A DNA stretch of 64,000 bases from an uncultured Flavobacteriaceae bacterium. Its GTDB lineage: Bacteria > Bacteroidota > Bacteroidia > Flavobacteriales > Flavobacteriaceae. The number at the start of each line of letters is the position of its first letter. The first letter of the stretch is position 1. The position numbers and the translations under genes are program-made. The notes under the pieces are model-generated. The model was not told the origin of the DNA. It did not search any database and worked only from the letters and a program-made list of their open reading frames with translations. The DNA is taken from positions 708,008 through 772,007 of the forward strand of contig CANLWN010000002.1 in the NCBI GenBank assembly GCA_947494825.1. The letters are read 5' to 3'. Shown in pieces: positions 63,401 to 64,000 of this stretch.

Positions 63401-64000
63401 TGCAGCCACAATAACAGAAGCCGACGGAATCGTGGGCAACGAGGTCACCAACGCCACCGATGCCACCCTTACGCGCTCGGGCACCGGGACCGCGGCCAGT
63501 CCGTACACCCTGGACGTGGCCGCAGGTGGGATCGATACCGCCGAGCTCGCCGACGATGCCGTGACCACCGTCAAGATCACCGATGCCAACGTGACCCTGG
63601 CCAAACTGGCCGATGGGACGGCCGACGGCAACATCATTCAATGGAACAATACCGCCTCCGCCTGGGAGGAGGCCGCACTGGCCGCCGAGGCAGATGGGAT
63701 CGTGGGCAACGAGGTCACCAACGCCACGGATGCAACCCTTACGCGCTCGGGCACCGGGACCGCGGCCAGTCCGTACACCCTGGACGTCGCCGCAGGGGGA
63801 ATCGATACGCCGGAACTCGCCGACGATGCCGTGACCACCGTCAAGATTACCGATGCCAACGTCACCACCGCAAAACTGGCCAACAATGCCGTGACAACGG
63901 CAAAGATCCCCGACGGCAACGTAACCCTGGCCAAACTGGCCGATGGGACGGCCGACGGCAACATCATTCAATGGAACAATACCGCGTCCGCCTGGGAGGA
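60477..64000 (+). CDS. Giant secreted repeat protein, probable adhesin (partial, runs off the window)
   Basis: Open from the ATG at 60477 to the window end: at least 1,174 codons, no stop. Signal peptide about 1-22 (ending SYGQ). Residues 23-105 resemble the N-terminal module of flavobacterial tail-fibre-like proteins (VSIGSPVPDGSAQLDITASD, GVLIPRVAL, FYFWQDTTWERLL). Then come tandem units built on TFVDNADGTITYTDEGG, DNGDGTYTFTNNDGSDVTI and GNRIATVTEADGT. Their length alternates 243 and 330 bp from 60798 to 62517. After a non-repeat stretch, a second set recurs from 63417 with a 270-bp step (ADGIVGNEVTNATDATLTRS, AKLADGTADGNIIQWNN). The coding strand of this set is clearly GC-richer than neighbours. 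Surface attachment is inferred, the C terminus and any sorting domain are outside the window. Confidence 0.8.
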   Translation, partial: MKSNRLLLFFMSLCISIVSYGQVSIGSPVPDGSAQLDITASDKGVLIPRVALQNTTDATTITNGNVNGLVVYVPTAAGDIVPGFYFWQDTTWERLLNPGDVTGLETVTVLEDRADGLITYIDEDGTVQTVNKSDITDNGDGTYTFTNNDGSDVLINTNGITITDLVVGNLIATVTEADGTITQINETIATFVDNADGTITYTDEGGTARNVNKSDITDNGDGTYTFTNNDGSDVTINTNGIAISNVIAGNRIATVTEADGTAVDIDETITTITGTVTGNQIATYTAEGGTTTAINETIATFVDNADGTITYTDEGGTARNVDKADITDNGDGTYTFTNNDGSDVTIDTNSIAISNLIAGNRIATVTAADGTTVDVDETIATFVDNADGTITYTDEGGTARNVNKSDITDNGDGTYTFTNNDGSDVTINTNGIAISNVIAGNRIATVTEADGTAVDIDETITTIAGTVTGNQIATYTAEGGATTAINETIATFVDNADGTITYTDEGGTARDVSKADITDNADGTYTFTNNDGSDVTINTNGIAISNVIAGNLIATVTEADGTTVDIDETIATFVDNADGTITYTDEGGTARNVDKADITDNGDGTYTFTNNDGSDVTITTNGIAISNVIAGNLIATVTEADGTAVDIDETITTVTGTVTGNQIATYTAEGGATTAINETVTSIALNADNTNLDYVDEDGTTNQVDLTNAITNLETVTSLAQNDATGDITYTDEDGGTSTVDVISTNAGNLISAGTDGGAFVNAAGLTGDGSITSNDLTVGGGTNATLTDVTLEIAAGMVGTTELANNAVTTAKIADSQVTSAKITDGTITGNDIASNTIETGNILNGTIAEVDIANDAVALAKLANGTAAGQLMRWNGTDWLLVTDTSVGTDDQTAAEVTYDNTVSGLLAADVQDAVDEVLAAALTVDITDNGDGTLTFTDATGGTALVSQDFLSTDANNDISAGTDGGIYLDVSAATITEADGIVGNEVTNATDATLTRSGTGTAASPYTLDVAAGGIDTAELADDAVTTVKITDANVTLAKLADGTADGNIIQWNNTASAWEEAALAAEADGIVGNEVTNATDATLTRSGTGTAASPYTLDVAAGGIDTPELADDAVTTVKITDANVTTAKLANNAVTTAKIPDGNVTLAKLADGTADGNIIQWNNTASAWE
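60798..62516 (+). repeat. Higher-order tandem repeat, three 573-bp periods
   Basis: Unit boundaries by the conserved start of the TFVDNADGTITY phrase: 60798, 61041, 61371, 61614, 61944, 62187 and 62517. The steps are 243, 330, 243, 330, 243 and 330 bp, so the period is 573 bp (191 codons). The long unit has an extra 29-codon GTVTGNQIATYTAEGG segment. The first copy is the most diverged. Confidence 0.85.
63417..64000 (+). repeat. Second tandem repeat set, 270-bp step, cut by the window end
   Basis: Two copies start at 63417 and 63687 with nearly identical bases over long stretches (for example 63421-63530 against 63691-63800). The second copy carries extra short units (TTAKLANNA, TTAKIPDGN) before the same IIQWNNTASAWEE end, so it is longer. 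Further copies probably follow outside the window. Confidence 0.8.

Noticed and set aside
63336..63971. Minus-strand open frames over the giant repeat gene
   Set aside because: Repeats without stops on one strand often leave open frames on the other. The plus-strand protein has a signal peptide and clear repeat phrases.

Overview
The window looks like part of the chromosome of a marine member of the Flavobacteriaceae (Bacteroidota). The evidence is the gene content (porV and gldJ of the type IX secretion/gliding machinery, a fused HPRT-adenylate kinase, pafA-type phosphatase, DUF5723 barrel, many lipoproteins with short N-terminal signals), weak Shine-Dalgarno sites, and the Bacteroidota -7 promoter element TANNTTTG in front of many genes. 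Base composition is moderate, except for a GC-rich repetitive gene at the right end.

Layout. 1-3.2 kb: tail of an upstream gene, a SusE-like lipoprotein, an arylsulfotransferase-like lipoprotein and rlmB. 3.2-11 kb: rhomboid protease, rarA, a three-gene envelope cluster (lipoprotein, DUF5723 barrel, secreted protein), and radC with a deacetylase-like protein and a YjjG nucleotidase. 11-16.6 kb: small enzymes, an Mpl-type murein ligase, an SDR lacking the usual Tyr/Lys motif, and DoxX. 16.6-25 kb: a LytTR two-component pair, an S9 peptidase with an extra N-terminal domain, a DUF4136 lipoprotein, obgE and an L-domain repeat lipoprotein. 25-31 kb: hpt-adk fusion divergent from purK-purE, an M3 peptidase, and an ECF sigma factor with a tiny zinc-finger partner. 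31-44 kb: UbiA-like protein, gcvP, a ketosynthase-methyltransferase-glycosyltransferase operon behind a 26-bp perfect palindrome, pafA, mlaE-mlaF, DUF389 and manC. 44-54 kb: SprT, SDR, M28 peptidase, pyruvate dehydrogenase E2 and E1-alpha, cdd and porV on the minus strand, then gldJ and murF divergently on the plus strand. The usual porU is not between porV and gldJ. 54-56.6 kb: an ABC permease/ATPase pair, a DCC-family protein and tRNA-Val.

The most unusual part is 56.7-64 kb. It holds a membrane TPR protein with a C-terminal LuxR/GerE-like helix-turn-helix, a separate 114-residue protein that is nearly only that DNA-binding half (52 of 83 positions identical by hand count), and the start of a very large secreted repeat protein that runs off the window. 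In front of each of these, and of one stretch with no gene, lie tandem 8-bp direct repeats close to TGTCTAGA. Start-to-start spacing is exactly 12 bp, and in four of five arrays they end 31-32 bp upstream of a -7-like element. I infer a small regulon in which the TPR regulator, its orphan DNA-binding paralogue, a possible non-coding transcript and the surface protein share an operator.

Limits: all calls are from reading the sequence. No similarity search, structure prediction or expression data were used, and promoter, terminator and ncRNA calls are pattern-based.
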